64,000 nt of DNA from Magnetovibrio sp. (GTDB lineage Bacteria; Pseudomonadota; Alphaproteobacteria; Rhodospirillales; Casp-alpha2). Position numbers and translations under genes: made by a program. Shown here piece by piece: positions 55,843-64,000 of this stretch. Under the pieces are notes generated by a model, which had not been told where the DNA came from, made no database searches, and saw only the letters and a program-made list of their open reading frames with translations. The DNA lies in contig NZFO01000004.1 of NCBI GenBank assembly GCA_002690705.1, positions 53,147 through 117,146 on the forward strand, given 5' to 3'. Every line of letters starts with the position of its first letter. Positions within the stretch are counted from its first letter, which is position 1.

Positions 55843-57252
55843 TTACTTCCCGCGCAATAATGCACTGGAACAAATCCAGATGAACATAATACCTCCAGCG
55901 ACAGCTACTAGCGCACCGATCCCGTTTACATACATACCGATCACGGCGCCCATAGCTTCCAAATCCTGCTCGGGGCCCGCAGTTTTACGCGGCGCTCCGT
56001 AACCGCCCGCAAGAAAAAGCCCGGAACTAGCTAATATTTGACCCCATGCATACATGTGAATGAGGGCCCGTGTAGAGTGTGTTAAGAGCACAGGACGTCC
56101 ACACAATGGCATGAAAAACTGAAGAAATAAACCTATGAATACGATGTTTACTCCGCCAATCACTCCATGGTAGTGGGCCGGTGTGCGCGTATCCGCACCG
56201 TCCACAAAGAGGCCGAAAAAGCTCCCAACACCGAACACAACAAGGGATAGTATCAAGCATAAAAACGCAGGCTGCTCCCATGGTAATTGGCTACGGCTAC
56301 GCACTGTGAATACAGTTTTCAAAATCTGCGTTGCCGCCAGCAGGCATGGCGGAGCCAGCGCAAATTGTAACCGTGTGAAGGCTGTTGTTTGCTCAAACGA
56401 AAAAGCCTCAAATATCAGATAAAAAAGGGGTCCCATTGCGGCTGATGATAGCAATAAAACGAGGGCCAATGACAGCAAGCGTGGGTGCATTGCTGGCTCC
56501 CGAAGTGCTAGGCCTCCAAGCACGTACCAACCACCAAGCATTAGTGCCACGTTGAGAAATTGGAGGATATGGCCGCCTCCCCAGAAAAGATGTTCGTTGA
56601 ACACGCTGTCCACGGGCGATCCTGAGAGGGCGTTTCCAGCTAATATGAAGCAAGCGAAAGCTAAAATAAGAAGAAGAGCCCCACTCAGTGCACTCATTCC
56701 GACTGGTTCTAACGGACCAAGCCGCTGTGGGATCACTTTTATGAAACGGATAATAGCGATCACAAAACCCACGGATAGCATGGCGAGGCCGCTGTAGTAC
56801 AATGGATCAATGATTACAGGGACATAGTTGTTGAGACTGGCTTCGCCCCTATCTAAGAAAGCTGGAACCAATATCAGAGGTTGCGAGAGATACGTAATCC
56901 AAAGGGCGGCCTGTCCAATTTTTCGCTCGCTATGACCCCCTGCGGCTATACGGTGAGAGCCAATTGTCATCAAAGCGCCTAAAATACATAAAAACCAGAC
57001 TACAAATGCGAATATAACGTGTATCACCAAGCCTTTTTCAAAAAAATGTACGGGCCAGGGAAACGCCGCCCCCGCACCCGGTATCCGTGAGATCGCAAGT
57101 AACAAAGCGAAGACCCCGGCTGTAGATAGGGATAGCAAGCCCAACCCACACCAGCCGCGCAACTCAGCTTGAGCTTTTGCATCAGCCATTGCAGATTGAA
57201 AACCTGCATAGATATCCCAGCGTTGCTCTTGGGCGGGACGAAAAGCACTCAT
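55843..57252 (-). CDS. Heme-copper oxidase subunit I-like protein lacking Cu(B) histidines
   Basis: 469 aa with about twelve membrane helices. Heme-ligand histidines seem present: His78 in the second helix (IHVIFAF) and His360/His362 (TPAHYHGVIGG). His221 and His228 (EHLFWGGGHILQF) match the [12 protein letters not shown] region. The His-His pair that binds Cu(B) in true oxidases is replaced by LIFEAFSF near residues 279-286, and no crosslinking tyrosine follows His228. It should therefore bind heme but not form a normal oxygen-reducing centre. It lies between DUF420 and ctaB and may have a role in oxidase assembly or heme handling. Confidence 0.8.
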   Translation of the reverse strand: MSAFRPAQEQRWDIYAGFQSAMADAKAQAELRGWCGLGLLSLSTAGVFALLLAISRIPGAGAAFPWPVHFFEKGLVIHVIFAFVVWFLCILGALMTIGSHRIAAGGHSERKIGQAALWITYLSQPLILVPAFLDRGEASLNNYVPVIIDPLYYSGLAMLSVGFVIAIIRFIKVIPQRLGPLEPVGMSALSGALLLILAFACFILAGNALSGSPVDSVFNEHLFWGGGHILQFLNVALMLGGWYVLGGLALREPAMHPRLLSLALVLLLSSAAMGPLFYLIFEAFSFEQTTAFTRLQFALAPPCLLAATQILKTVFTVRSRSQLPWEQPAFLCLILSLVVFGVGSFFGLFVDGADTRTPAHYHGVIGGVNIVFIGLFLQFFMPLCGRPVLLTHSTRALIHMYAWGQILASSGLFLAGGYGAPRKTAGPEQDLEAMGAVIGMYVNGIGALVAVAGGIMFIWICSSALLRGK

Positions 57253-57274
57253 GTTAATTGTTTAATCAACAACT

Positions 57275-57706
57275 TTAGGCTGAATACGGGTAGATGTGGA
57301 CGGCCATCAAGTAAATGATGACGCCGGAAACACCAACGTACATCCAAATTGGCCAAGTTTTACGGGCTATTTTGCGGTGTAGTTGGAAATCGCTGTTCAG
57401 CGCGCGTAATAAAGTCCACGGAACCATTAGGACGAGTGATAAAGCCGCCACTACATGAACGGCAAGAAACGAGAAATAAATGGGCCTTATCCAGCCCTCC
57501 CCGCCGAATTTTGCAAATCCAGAATTAGCTTTATAAACGACATAGGTTACCAAAAAAAGTGCCGAAACCGCCACGGCTCCCATCATACATATTTTGTGGT
57601 GTTTGATATCACCACCTCGAATAAAATGATATCCTGCCAGTAAAAAGACTACTGAGATTGCGTTCAATAAAGCATTTACATGCACTAAGTCTTGGATACC
57701 AAACAT
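57275..57706 (-). CDS. DUF420 family membrane protein
   Basis: 143 aa with four membrane helices. The opening VHVNALLNAISVVFLLAGYHFI, the HHKICMMGAVAVSALFL segment and HVVAALSLVLMVPWTLLRAL are typical of DUF420, a family linked to heme-copper oxidase assembly. Histidines in helices 1-3 could bind heme or copper. It precedes the CoxI-like gene by 22 bases and follows the 28-aa micro-protein gene. Confidence 0.88.
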   Translation of the reverse strand: MFGIQDLVHVNALLNAISVVFLLAGYHFIRGGDIKHHKICMMGAVAVSALFLVTYVVYKANSGFAKFGGEGWIRPIYFSFLAVHVVAALSLVLMVPWTLLRALNSDFQLHRKIARKTWPIWMYVGVSGVIIYLMAVHIYPYSA

Positions 57707-57751
57707 AAATGGGAACCTTTAGCTAGAGGGTTACAGGCCACCGGCAGTTTT

Positions 57752-57838
57752 TTAGAACATCTTCACAAAAATACTTAAGTACATAAATAACGCAAAGCCA
57801 GCCAAAATGAGGCCAAGAACCCAATTTTTTTTTCGCAT
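57752..57838 (-). CDS. CoxF-like single-helix micro-protein, 28 aa
   Basis: Too short for routine gene calling. MRKKNWVLGLILAGFALFMY then LSIFVKMF forms one membrane helix with a basic start and the (I/V)VKM end seen in the small CoxF-type protein of alphaproteobacterial oxidase operons. It precedes DUF420 by 45 bases on the same strand. The reading frame is open for about 20 codons upstream without an ATG, so a non-ATG start is possible. Confidence 0.5.
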   Translation of the reverse strand: MRKKNWVLGLILAGFALFMYLSIFVKMF

Positions 57839-58139
57839 TTTGTTGTTATCCGCATAATTTATCCTATTTGTTATTAAGACCGATTCACCCGCAGTTCAAT
57901 ACTTGACCTCGTTTCCACCGGCACTCTAAATCCGTTTCCATGGCTCGCGATAATTACGAACCCACACGACCATCAATCGCGAGCAGTGAGTATATCTCAT
58001 CGGAACGCTTGCACGACCCAGTGAGGCCAGATAAAAAGTTACAGTAAGTCGGAGTGAGACGGGGCAAATGTAAACCCTTTCAGGGTGTCGAAGGATATCC
58101 TAAAAGAAGTCTGTAACCAAATTCTGATCTTAATGTCGG
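57839..58139. promoter_or_regulatory. Divergent promoter region between oxidase gene groups
   Basis: This 301-bp stretch separates the minus-strand micro-protein/DUF420/CoxI-like/ctaB group from ctaC on the plus strand. It should contain two divergent promoters. I could not assign exact boxes by eye. Confidence 0.4.
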
Positions 58140-58997
58140 ATGGAAAACATGTTCAAAAGACTTATCATAAAAACTTCGGTAGTTTGGCTGGGATTATTAG
58201 CTGTTGGTCCCGTTTTGGCTGAAGAGTACGTGGCGCGATCCAAGCCATGGCAAATGTGGTTGCAAGAGCCGATGTCGCCATCTGCTGAAAAAATTAACGA
58301 TCTCAATGTTCTGCTTCTTTGGATTGAAGTCGGTATTGTAGTTTTTGTTCTTGCCCTTTTGGCATACTGCATAATCCGCTTCAGAGAGAAACGTAACCCA
58401 ACACCCACCAAGACAACTCATAACACGGCACTTGAAGTCGCTTGGACGGCCATTCCAGTCCTTATTTTAGTTGCCATCGCGGTACCCTCGTTGAAAGTGT
58501 TGTATTATACAGATCAAACGCCAAACGCAGAGATGACACTCAAAGTTGCAGGAAACCAGTGGTATTGGACGTATATTTATCCTGACCACGGAGATTTGGA
58601 ATTCGATAGCAACCCCATACCGGATGACGAGTTGAAGCCGGGTCAGCCAAGGCTGCTGAGCGTTGATAATCCGGTCTACCTGCCGGCAAATACCAATATT
58701 AGATTGTTGCTGTCCTCAAACGATGTCATCCATAATTGGGCTATTCCATCTCTCGCAGTAAAGTTAGATAACACGCCTGGCCGGGTAAATGAAACATGGG
58801 TGAGGATCAACAAACCTGGCAGCTATTACGGCATGTGTTCCGAGCTTTGTGGGGTTTATCACAGTTTTATGCCAATTCATATTAAGGCATTATCGAGAGA
58901 GAACTTCAAAAAGTGGGTAGTTAAGGCAAAACTGGAATTTGCTGCAAATAGCAGATCAGATGAAACTCTTCGCGTGGCTCAAGTTGAAATAAGATAA
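58140..58997 (+). CDS. ctaC: Cytochrome c oxidase subunit II
   Basis: 285 aa. A signal peptide ends near VLAEEY; two membrane helices follow (about residues 55-80 and 95-118). The Cu(A) domain has YGMCSELCGVYHSFMPI with the C-x3-C-x3-H pattern, and WYWTYIYPDHGD is the aromatic patch for cytochrome c entry. The ATG at 58140 is the longest reading; the ATG at 58149 is equally likely. It is first in the order ctaC, ctaD, ctaG, ctaE. Confidence 0.95.
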   Translation: MENMFKRLIIKTSVVWLGLLAVGPVLAEEYVARSKPWQMWLQEPMSPSAEKINDLNVLLLWIEVGIVVFVLALLAYCIIRFREKRNPTPTKTTHNTALEVAWTAIPVLILVAIAVPSLKVLYYTDQTPNAEMTLKVAGNQWYWTYIYPDHGDLEFDSNPIPDDELKPGQPRLLSVDNPVYLPANTNIRLLLSSNDVIHNWAIPSLAVKLDNTPGRVNETWVRINKPGSYYGMCSELCGVYHSFMPIHIKALSRENFKKWVVKAKLEFAANSRSDETLRVAQVEIR

Positions 58998-59052
58998 GTC
59001 TGTTTGGGGAGATGACGTGTGACCAAGGTTTTTTTCAAAGAGGTATCGAGTA

Positions 59053-60678
59053 ATGGCTAATTCAGTGGAAGCTCATCACGGGGAGCATGAGCATCACTAT
59101 CCGGGTTTTTTTACGCGGTGGTTTTGTTCAACCAATCACAAGGATATTGGGACCCTATACCTTTGGGTTGCTATGATTGCGGCTATTATTGGAGGTGTCA
59201 TGTCGTGGTACATCCGCGCTGAATTGGCTGAGCCCGGATTACAATTGATCTCCAATGATCCGGAGGGCCGCCAATTTTACAACGTTTTGGTTACCGGTCA
59301 CGGGTTCATTATGGTGTTTTTTGTCGTTATGCCTGCCATGATCGGTGGTTTTGGAAACTGGTTTGTTCCGCTGATGATTGGTGCGCCTGATATGGCTTTT
59401 CCGCGGATGAATAATATTAGCTTTTGGTTATTAGCGGCTGGGTTTATTTTGCTCCTGATTGCCGCGTTTATCGATGGTGGGCCCGGCACAGGCTGGACAG
59501 TGTACCCACCATTATCAAGTGCAGACTTTCATCCGGGCAGGGCCGTCGATTTCGGTATATTATCGTTACACGTAGCAGGTGCCTCATCAATTTTGGGCGC
59601 TATCAATTTTATTGTTACGATTTTTAACATGCGCGCACCCGGCATGACGATTCATCGCATGCCTTTATTTGTGTGGGCAATGCTGATTACAGCTTTCTTG
59701 CTTTTGTTGGCGCTGCCAGTTTTGGCGGGCGGCCTTACAATGCTGCTCACTGATCGTAATTTTGGGACCTCATTTTTTGACCCTGGCCAAGGGGGTGATC
59801 CAGTTTTATGGCAACACTTATTTTGGTTTTTTGGACACCCTGAGGTGTATATCATTATCCTCCCGGCTTTCGGCATTATCTCGCAAATAGTATCGACGTT
59901 TTCAAAAAAGCCTGTCTTCGGCTATTTGGGCATGGCTTACGCCATGGCAGCCATTGGCGTGGTCGGGTTTGTGGTTTGGGCACATCACATGTATACGGTT
60001 GGGTTTGATGTCAATACGCGAGCTTATTTCACCGCAGCAACAATGGTCATTGCCGTGCCTACTGGCGTGAAAATTTTCAGTTGGCTTGCAACAATGTGGG
60101 GGGGATCAATTCGCATGGAGGTACCGATGATGTACGCGGTTGCGTTCATCTTTTTGTTCGTAGTCGGCGGTGTCACCGGCATTACTTTGGCAAACTCAAG
60201 TGCTGACCTGGTGTTCCACGATACTTACTACGTCGTTGCACACTTTCACTATGTCATGGGGATTGCCGCGATTCTCGGTATGTTTGCTGGCTGGTATTAC
60301 TGGATTGGTAAAATGAGCGGTCGCCAGTATCCGGAAACTCTATCGCGGTTACAATTCTGGTTGTTTTTCATTGGTGTTAACGTATTGTTTTTTCCACAAC
60401 ACTTTTCTGGCTTTGCGGGCATGCCTCGCCGTATTCCAGATTATCCAGACGCCTATGCACCTTACAATTATATTTCGTCGATTGGGGCCTTGATAACCGC
60501 TGTTGGCACCTTGCTGTTTTTTGTCGTATTGTGGAGAACATACGCAGCAGGAACTAGAGTTGGGGCGAACCCGTGGGGCGAGGGTGCAACAACGTTGGAA
60601 TGGTCCGTAGACTCTCCTGCACCTTGGCACACACATGAGGATTTACCGGACATGGCCGGCAAGGCACCAGCCGAATAA
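59053..60678 (+). CDS. ctaD: Cytochrome c oxidase subunit I (aa3 type)
   Basis: 541 aa with twelve membrane helices. Heme and Cu(B) ligands are all present: [19 protein letters not shown] with the crosslinking tyrosine, AHHMYTVG, and [30 protein letters not shown] is the conserved type A1 region. It is the catalytic subunit of the terminal oxidase, in direct contrast to the CoxI-like protein on the opposite strand. Confidence 0.97.
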   Translation: MANSVEAHHGEHEHHYPGFFTRWFCSTNHKDIGTLYLWVAMIAAIIGGVMSWYIRAELAEPGLQLISNDPEGRQFYNVLVTGHGFIMVFFVVMPAMIGGFGNWFVPLMIGAPDMAFPRMNNISFWLLAAGFILLLIAAFIDGGPGTGWTVYPPLSSADFHPGRAVDFGILSLHVAGASSILGAINFIVTIFNMRAPGMTIHRMPLFVWAMLITAFLLLLALPVLAGGLTMLLTDRNFGTSFFDPGQGGDPVLWQHLFWFFGHPEVYIIILPAFGIISQIVSTFSKKPVFGYLGMAYAMAAIGVVGFVVWAHHMYTVGFDVNTRAYFTAATMVIAVPTGVKIFSWLATMWGGSIRMEVPMMYAVAFIFLFVVGGVTGITLANSSADLVFHDTYYVVAHFHYVMGIAAILGMFAGWYYWIGKMSGRQYPETLSRLQFWLFFIGVNVLFFPQHFSGFAGMPRRIPDYPDAYAPYNYISSIGALITAVGTLLFFVVLWRTYAAGTRVGANPWGEGATTLEWSVDSPAPWHTHEDLPDMAGKAPAE

Positions 60679-60709
60679 CTGGCAAAGACAGGTAAATCGG
60701 AAAACGGGA

Positions 60710-61309
60710 ATGGCTAGCCTTCAGACTAGAAATCGGCGAATAGCAATAAGTCTTGTAACGCTTGTAGTTGGAATGTTGGGCTTAGCTTACGCTTCGGTTC
60801 CGCTTTACGAGTTGTTTTGTCGGGTCACGGGATACGGAGGCACACCGAAGATTAAAATTGCTGGCGCACCCGTAAAAAAGTCAAACGGAACGATTGAGGT
60901 TAGATTTGATGCTAATACTAATAAAGCGCTTCAATGGCACTTTAAACCAGTGCAAGTTAAGCAGACCGTAAAGTTAGGAGAGCCAAGCCTAGCTTTCTAC
61001 CGCGTTAAAAATACAAGTGCTAATTTATTAACGGGGACGGCAATTTTTAATGTGACACCCTTCAAGGCTGCGTCCTATTTTTCAAAAATTGATTGCTTTT
61101 GTTTTGTAGAACAAACCTTGAAGCCGGGGCAAGAAATCGACATGCCAGTAGAGTTCTTCGTAGACCCTGAAATTTTTTCGGATCCCAAAACTCAAGAAAT
61201 TAGCGCGATCACCTTATCCTATACTTTTTATCCCGTTGAACGTGATGAAGACAATGTTGATAGGACGCTGAGCCGAAAAAGTGGAAGTAATGACGAGATT
61301 GATAGTTAG
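60710..61309 (+). CDS. ctaG: Cytochrome c oxidase assembly protein CtaG (Cox11)
   Basis: 199 aa. One N-terminal membrane helix (residues 14-32), then a periplasmic copper-binding domain with the CFCF motif in [20 protein letters not shown] and the VTGYGGTPK segment. It delivers copper to Cu(B) of subunit I. The ATG at 60710 is taken because it fits the family length; longer readings overlap ctaD. Confidence 0.94.
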   Translation: MASLQTRNRRIAISLVTLVVGMLGLAYASVPLYELFCRVTGYGGTPKIKIAGAPVKKSNGTIEVRFDANTNKALQWHFKPVQVKQTVKLGEPSLAFYRVKNTSANLLTGTAIFNVTPFKAASYFSKIDCFCFVEQTLKPGQEIDMPVEFFVDPEIFSDPKTQEISAITLSYTFYPVERDEDNVDRTLSRKSGSNDEIDS

Positions 61310-61338
61310 ATAATTTTTCCGTCGAATGGAGATCATTG

Positions 61339-62154
61339 ATGGTTAGCTCAGAGAAAACCCACCCCTACCACATGGTAAACCCGTCTAAGTGGCCATTTGT
61401 GGGCTCGGTTGCGGCCTTTGTGATGGCGACGGGTGGAATTTGGTACATGCATGAAGGACCAATCTGGGGTTTTATGCTCGGTCTCGTAATTATGCTTTAT
61501 GTGATGTACGGATGGTGGAGAGATGTAATCTTAGAAGCCGAGAATGGACTCGATCATACAGATGTTGTGCGTCACGGCTTGCGCATGGGTATGGTGCTGT
61601 TTATTGCCTCAGAAGTAATGTTTTTCTTTGCTTTTTTCTGGGCGTTTTTTGATGCGACGATCCCGTTTTTGAGTCGCACTGCACATGAGGTTTGGCCTCC
61701 AGAGGGTATTATCCCTTTTAACACGTGGACCTTACCTTTTTTAAATACGCTGATTCTTCTCACGTCGGGGGCAACGGTAACTTATGCCCATCATGCGATG
61801 ATGTTGGGAGATCATAAAAGAACTGCGACAGGGCTATTCTGGACGGTCGCGCTTGGCATCTTGTTTACGGGGACGCAGGCATACGAGTATGGTCATGCCG
61901 CATTTGGGTTCACTGATGGCATCTACTCGTCAACTTTTTATCTGGCAACGGGTTTTCATGGATTTCACGTGATTGTCGGGACAATTTTTCTTATTGTCTG
62001 TTATTTTCGAGTAAAAAAAGGACATTTTACTGCTGAAAACCACGTTGGTTTTGAGGCCGCTGCCTGGTATTGGCACTTTGTCGACGTGGTGTGGTTGTTT
62101 CTATTTTGCGCCATATATTGGTGGGGTAGTGCAGGATATGTGTCGCCTACCTGA
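61339..62154 (+). CDS. ctaE: Cytochrome c oxidase subunit III
   Basis: 271 aa with seven membrane helices. [12 protein letters not shown] opens the protein; [59 protein letters not shown] and [14 protein letters not shown] are subunit III signatures. The ATG at 61339 is used over a TTG three bases upstream. The SURF1 gene often found next is absent here. Confidence 0.96.
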   Translation: MVSSEKTHPYHMVNPSKWPFVGSVAAFVMATGGIWYMHEGPIWGFMLGLVIMLYVMYGWWRDVILEAENGLDHTDVVRHGLRMGMVLFIASEVMFFFAFFWAFFDATIPFLSRTAHEVWPPEGIIPFNTWTLPFLNTLILLTSGATVTYAHHAMMLGDHKRTATGLFWTVALGILFTGTQAYEYGHAAFGFTDGIYSSTFYLATGFHGFHVIVGTIFLIVCYFRVKKGHFTAENHVGFEAAAWYWHFVDVVWLFLFCAIYWWGSAGYVSPT

Positions 62155-62228
62155 TACCGACTAATCGCACTAATCAAGTAAGGTGTTAAGAGCTTTAGTA
62201 CCGGCCTTTCCCAAGTCGAGGATAACTA

Positions 62229-63203
62229 TCATAGATCGAGAACCAACAATGGCGAGTGGGAACGGGCGCAGCAAATTAAAATATCAGTTTTCCGGGTTTC
62301 CTCATCAAGGATGAGATCATGGTGTTCAGGAGTGCCTTCAAGATACCTTATTTGACACGTTCCACAAAGGCCTGACTCACAGGATGTTTGTACCTCAATA
62401 CCGTGTTCACGCAAAGCGTCGGCTATCGATTTGTTAACGGGCACATCAATAATATCTCCAGTACTATTCAATTTGACTTGAAATGACGCATTGGTTGCGT
62501 TTTCTGGGGCGGCTGGTTGGTGATCTTTGTCGAGAGTAGTGAAATATTCAAAATGGCACGTTCCTTTTGGCCAATTAGCCGCGGCGCTTTTCACAGCTCT
62601 CATAAAACCGGGTGGACCGCAATAATATAGGTGGGTGCCGGTCATCGGGTTTCCAAGCAATTCGGAGAAATCATAACTGTGGGCAGGGTCGCCCTGGTCA
62701 TTATGGATGGTCACGTTGTCTATTTTTGCCAGTTCATTGAGAAACGCAGTCTTCTCTGGAGAACGGACACAATAAATTAATTCGAATTTTAAGCTCTTGG
62801 ATTGGCAGGCTTTAATCATAGCCATGATTGGGGTCACCCCGATTCCACCGGCTAAAAATAGATGGTTCTCAACATTCTGCGCAAGTGGAAAATTATTCCG
62901 AGGGATTGAAATGGTTAAGTAGTCTCCCGCACGTAGTGTGTCATGAATGGCTTTTGATCCGCCGTTGCCAGTCTCTTCGCGCTGTACAGCAAATACATAA
63001 CGATTAATTTCATCGGGGTCATTGCAGAGAGAATATTGCTTGATTAACCCGTTATCGAGATGGATATCAATATGGCTGCCAGCCGTGAAGGGCGGCAGCG
63101 GATCCTCCCCGCCCCCAATCAGTTCGAAAGCATTGATCCCGTTTGCCACGTTTGTGATTGATTTTAAACGCGCATGAAGTGTAATCATCTTGTTACTCGG
63201 CAT
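62229..63203 (-). CDS. Oxygenase reductase, ferredoxin-NAD type (VanB/phthalate dioxygenase reductase-like)
   Basis: 324 aa with the order flavin domain (about residues 1-105, YSLCNDP as FMN contact), NAD domain (LAGGIGVTPIMAMI, YYCGPPGFM) and a C-terminal [2Fe-2S] domain with CESGLCGTC followed by a distal cysteine. It passes electrons from NADH to a Rieske oxygenase, most probably the one encoded divergently at 63425. The ATG at 63203 or one five codons later may be used. Confidence 0.9.
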   Translation of the reverse strand: MPSNKMITLHARLKSITNVANGINAFELIGGGEDPLPPFTAGSHIDIHLDNGLIKQYSLCNDPDEINRYVFAVQREETGNGGSKAIHDTLRAGDYLTISIPRNNFPLAQNVENHLFLAGGIGVTPIMAMIKACQSKSLKFELIYCVRSPEKTAFLNELAKIDNVTIHNDQGDPAHSYDFSELLGNPMTGTHLYYCGPPGFMRAVKSAAANWPKGTCHFEYFTTLDKDHQPAAPENATNASFQVKLNSTGDIIDVPVNKSIADALREHGIEVQTSCESGLCGTCQIRYLEGTPEHHDLILDEETRKTDILICCARSHSPLLVLDL

Positions 63204-63260
63204 GATAGTAAATTAAATATTATCTTGTCTTGTAACACTGTTATAAACAGTTCCACATTC

Positions 63261-63343
63261 TAAATTATAAAATAACGTAATTTAATAATAAAATAACGTG
63301 GTTTAATAATAAAATAACGTGGTTTAATAATAAAATAACGTGT
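63261..63343. repeat. Four tandem 21-bp repeats in a divergent promoter
   Basis: The core AATAAAATAACGTGG recurs with exact 21-bp spacing (the ATAACGT element starts at 63272, 63293, 63314 and 63335). The first copy is diverged. The spacing equals two helical turns, so repeats lie on one face of the DNA, as expected for cooperative binding of a regulator. It lies between the oxygenase and reductase genes. Confidence 0.85.
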
Positions 63344-63424
63344 CTTGGTGTCTAGGCCATGGGAATTTTTTAATAGATTTACTTAATGGTTTTTCTAAAA
63401 AAATCTTGCTTAAAGGGGGAATAA

Positions 63425-64000
63425 ATGACTGAAACCGTTAATAGGAGCGACTCATATAACGGGTATTACAAAAAAAAAGCACCAACTCATGACCCCGAGT
63501 TAACGGAAACTGGACCAGACACTCCGATGGGTGAATATATGAGGCGATTTTGGCACCCCGTGTGCTTGTCGGACGAACTCACGGATGTGCCAAAGGCAAT
63601 ACGCATCTTGAATGAGGATCTGGTTGCTTTTCGAGACAGGTCTGGGAACATTGGCGTATTGCACCGCCATTGCAGCCACCGAGGCACGTCCTTAGAATTC
63701 GGAATAATTCAATCCAAAGGCATCCGTTGTTGCTACCACGGCTGGGTTTGGGATGTTGACGGCAAGTTACTTGAGGTGCCCGCTGAACCTGAGGATAGCA
63801 AAATCCCTGAACGTGTTTGCCAAGGAGCGTATCCCGCTTTTGAGCGGAATGGGTTGGTTTTTAGCTACTTGGGGCCGCCAGAGGAACAGCCCGCTTTTCC
63901 AGAGTATGATGCATATCGGCAACCTTCAGATAACAAGCTCGTTGCGTTCTCCAACATCTATCCGTGCAATTGGTTGCAGGTTTACGAAAACATTATGGAC
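63425..64000 (+). CDS. Rieske non-heme iron oxygenase, alpha subunit (cut by window end)
   Basis: The first 192 codons are present. The Rieske [2Fe-2S] motif is Cys83-x-His85, then Cys102-x2-His105, with 16 residues between the halves. Opening PMGEYMRRFWHPVCLSDEL resembles phthalate 4,5-dioxygenase and vanillate demethylase-type single-component oxygenases. The window ends at NWLQVYENIMD, the start of the mononuclear iron site. AAGGGGG lies before the ATG. It pairs with the divergent reductase. The substrate, likely an aromatic or methoxylated compound, is not known. Confidence 0.88.
   Translation, partial: MTETVNRSDSYNGYYKKKAPTHDPELTETGPDTPMGEYMRRFWHPVCLSDELTDVPKAIRILNEDLVAFRDRSGNIGVLHRHCSHRGTSLEFGIIQSKGIRCCYHGWVWDVDGKLLEVPAEPEDSKIPERVCQGAYPAFERNGLVFSYLGPPEEQPAFPEYDAYRQPSDNKLVAFSNIYPCNWLQVYENIMD

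Noticed and set aside
1..64000. CRISPR arrays, tRNA or rRNA genes, prophage and insertion sequences
   Set aside because: Looked for by eye on both strands; the only repeats found are the short ones listed, and no transposase, integrase or structural RNA pattern was seen.

Overview
The window looks like chromosomal DNA from an alphaproteobacterium, probably a marine pelagic lineage near the Rhodospirillales. This is inferred from the aa3 cytochrome oxidase genes, the lipid A/Kdo block, the thrC-M16 peptidase pair, the DUF1244 and DUF6352 families and a moderate GC content. I found no rRNA, tRNA, CRISPR, prophage or insertion sequence.

Layout. 0.3-3.6 kb: a type I secretion ATPase and its membrane fusion protein. 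3.6-4.4 kb: two unknown genes on the minus strand. 4.8-18.6 kb: thirteen genes in one direction with small gaps or overlaps. They encode a PF13769 protein, a MetH-activation-like protein, a pterin-dependent methyltransferase, a UroD-type methyltransferase, its corrinoid protein, a RACo-type corrinoid activator, a CobW GTPase, a GntR regulator, MetF, arsenite oxidase AioB and AioA, an exported pentapeptide-repeat protein and an aquaglyceroporin. 19.2-25.4 kb: a molybdopterin catalytic subunit, a four-cluster ferredoxin subunit, a second UroD/corrinoid pair and a NarI/DsrM-like cytochrome b. 25.5-29.1 kb: a LysR regulator, a CDGSH protein, small unknown genes, a broken DUF6352 gene and DUF1244. 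29.4-40.4 kb: housekeeping genes (purD, xseA, an M23 peptidase, lipid A/Kdo genes, an msbA-like gene, a TldD/PmbA gene). 40.9-42.1 kb: a full-length but heavily decayed metZ. 42.2-54.6 kb: M16 peptidase, thrC, a DMT transporter, an FAD protein, hydantoinase A/B, an M32 carboxypeptidase and an MmgE/PrpD protein. 54.8-62.2 kb: cytochrome oxidase genes in two divergent groups. 62.2-64 kb: a Rieske oxygenase (cut by the window end) and its reductase, divergent around a 21-bp repeat array.

How the genes may work together. The 4.8-25.4 kb block has everything needed to take methyl groups from a donor onto a corrinoid protein, pass them to tetrahydrofolate and oxidise them through MetF. In the same apparent operon lies an arsenite oxidase with all four arsenite-site residues and the 3Fe-4S and Rieske ligands conserved, followed by a channel of the type that carries As(OH)3. 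My leading hypothesis is a catabolic system for methylated arsenicals: uptake, corrinoid-dependent demethylation, oxidation of the methyl group for energy, and oxidation of the released arsenite to arsenate. The individual families are well supported. The substrate and the coupling are inference, and a glycine-betaine-like or other methyl donor remains possible.
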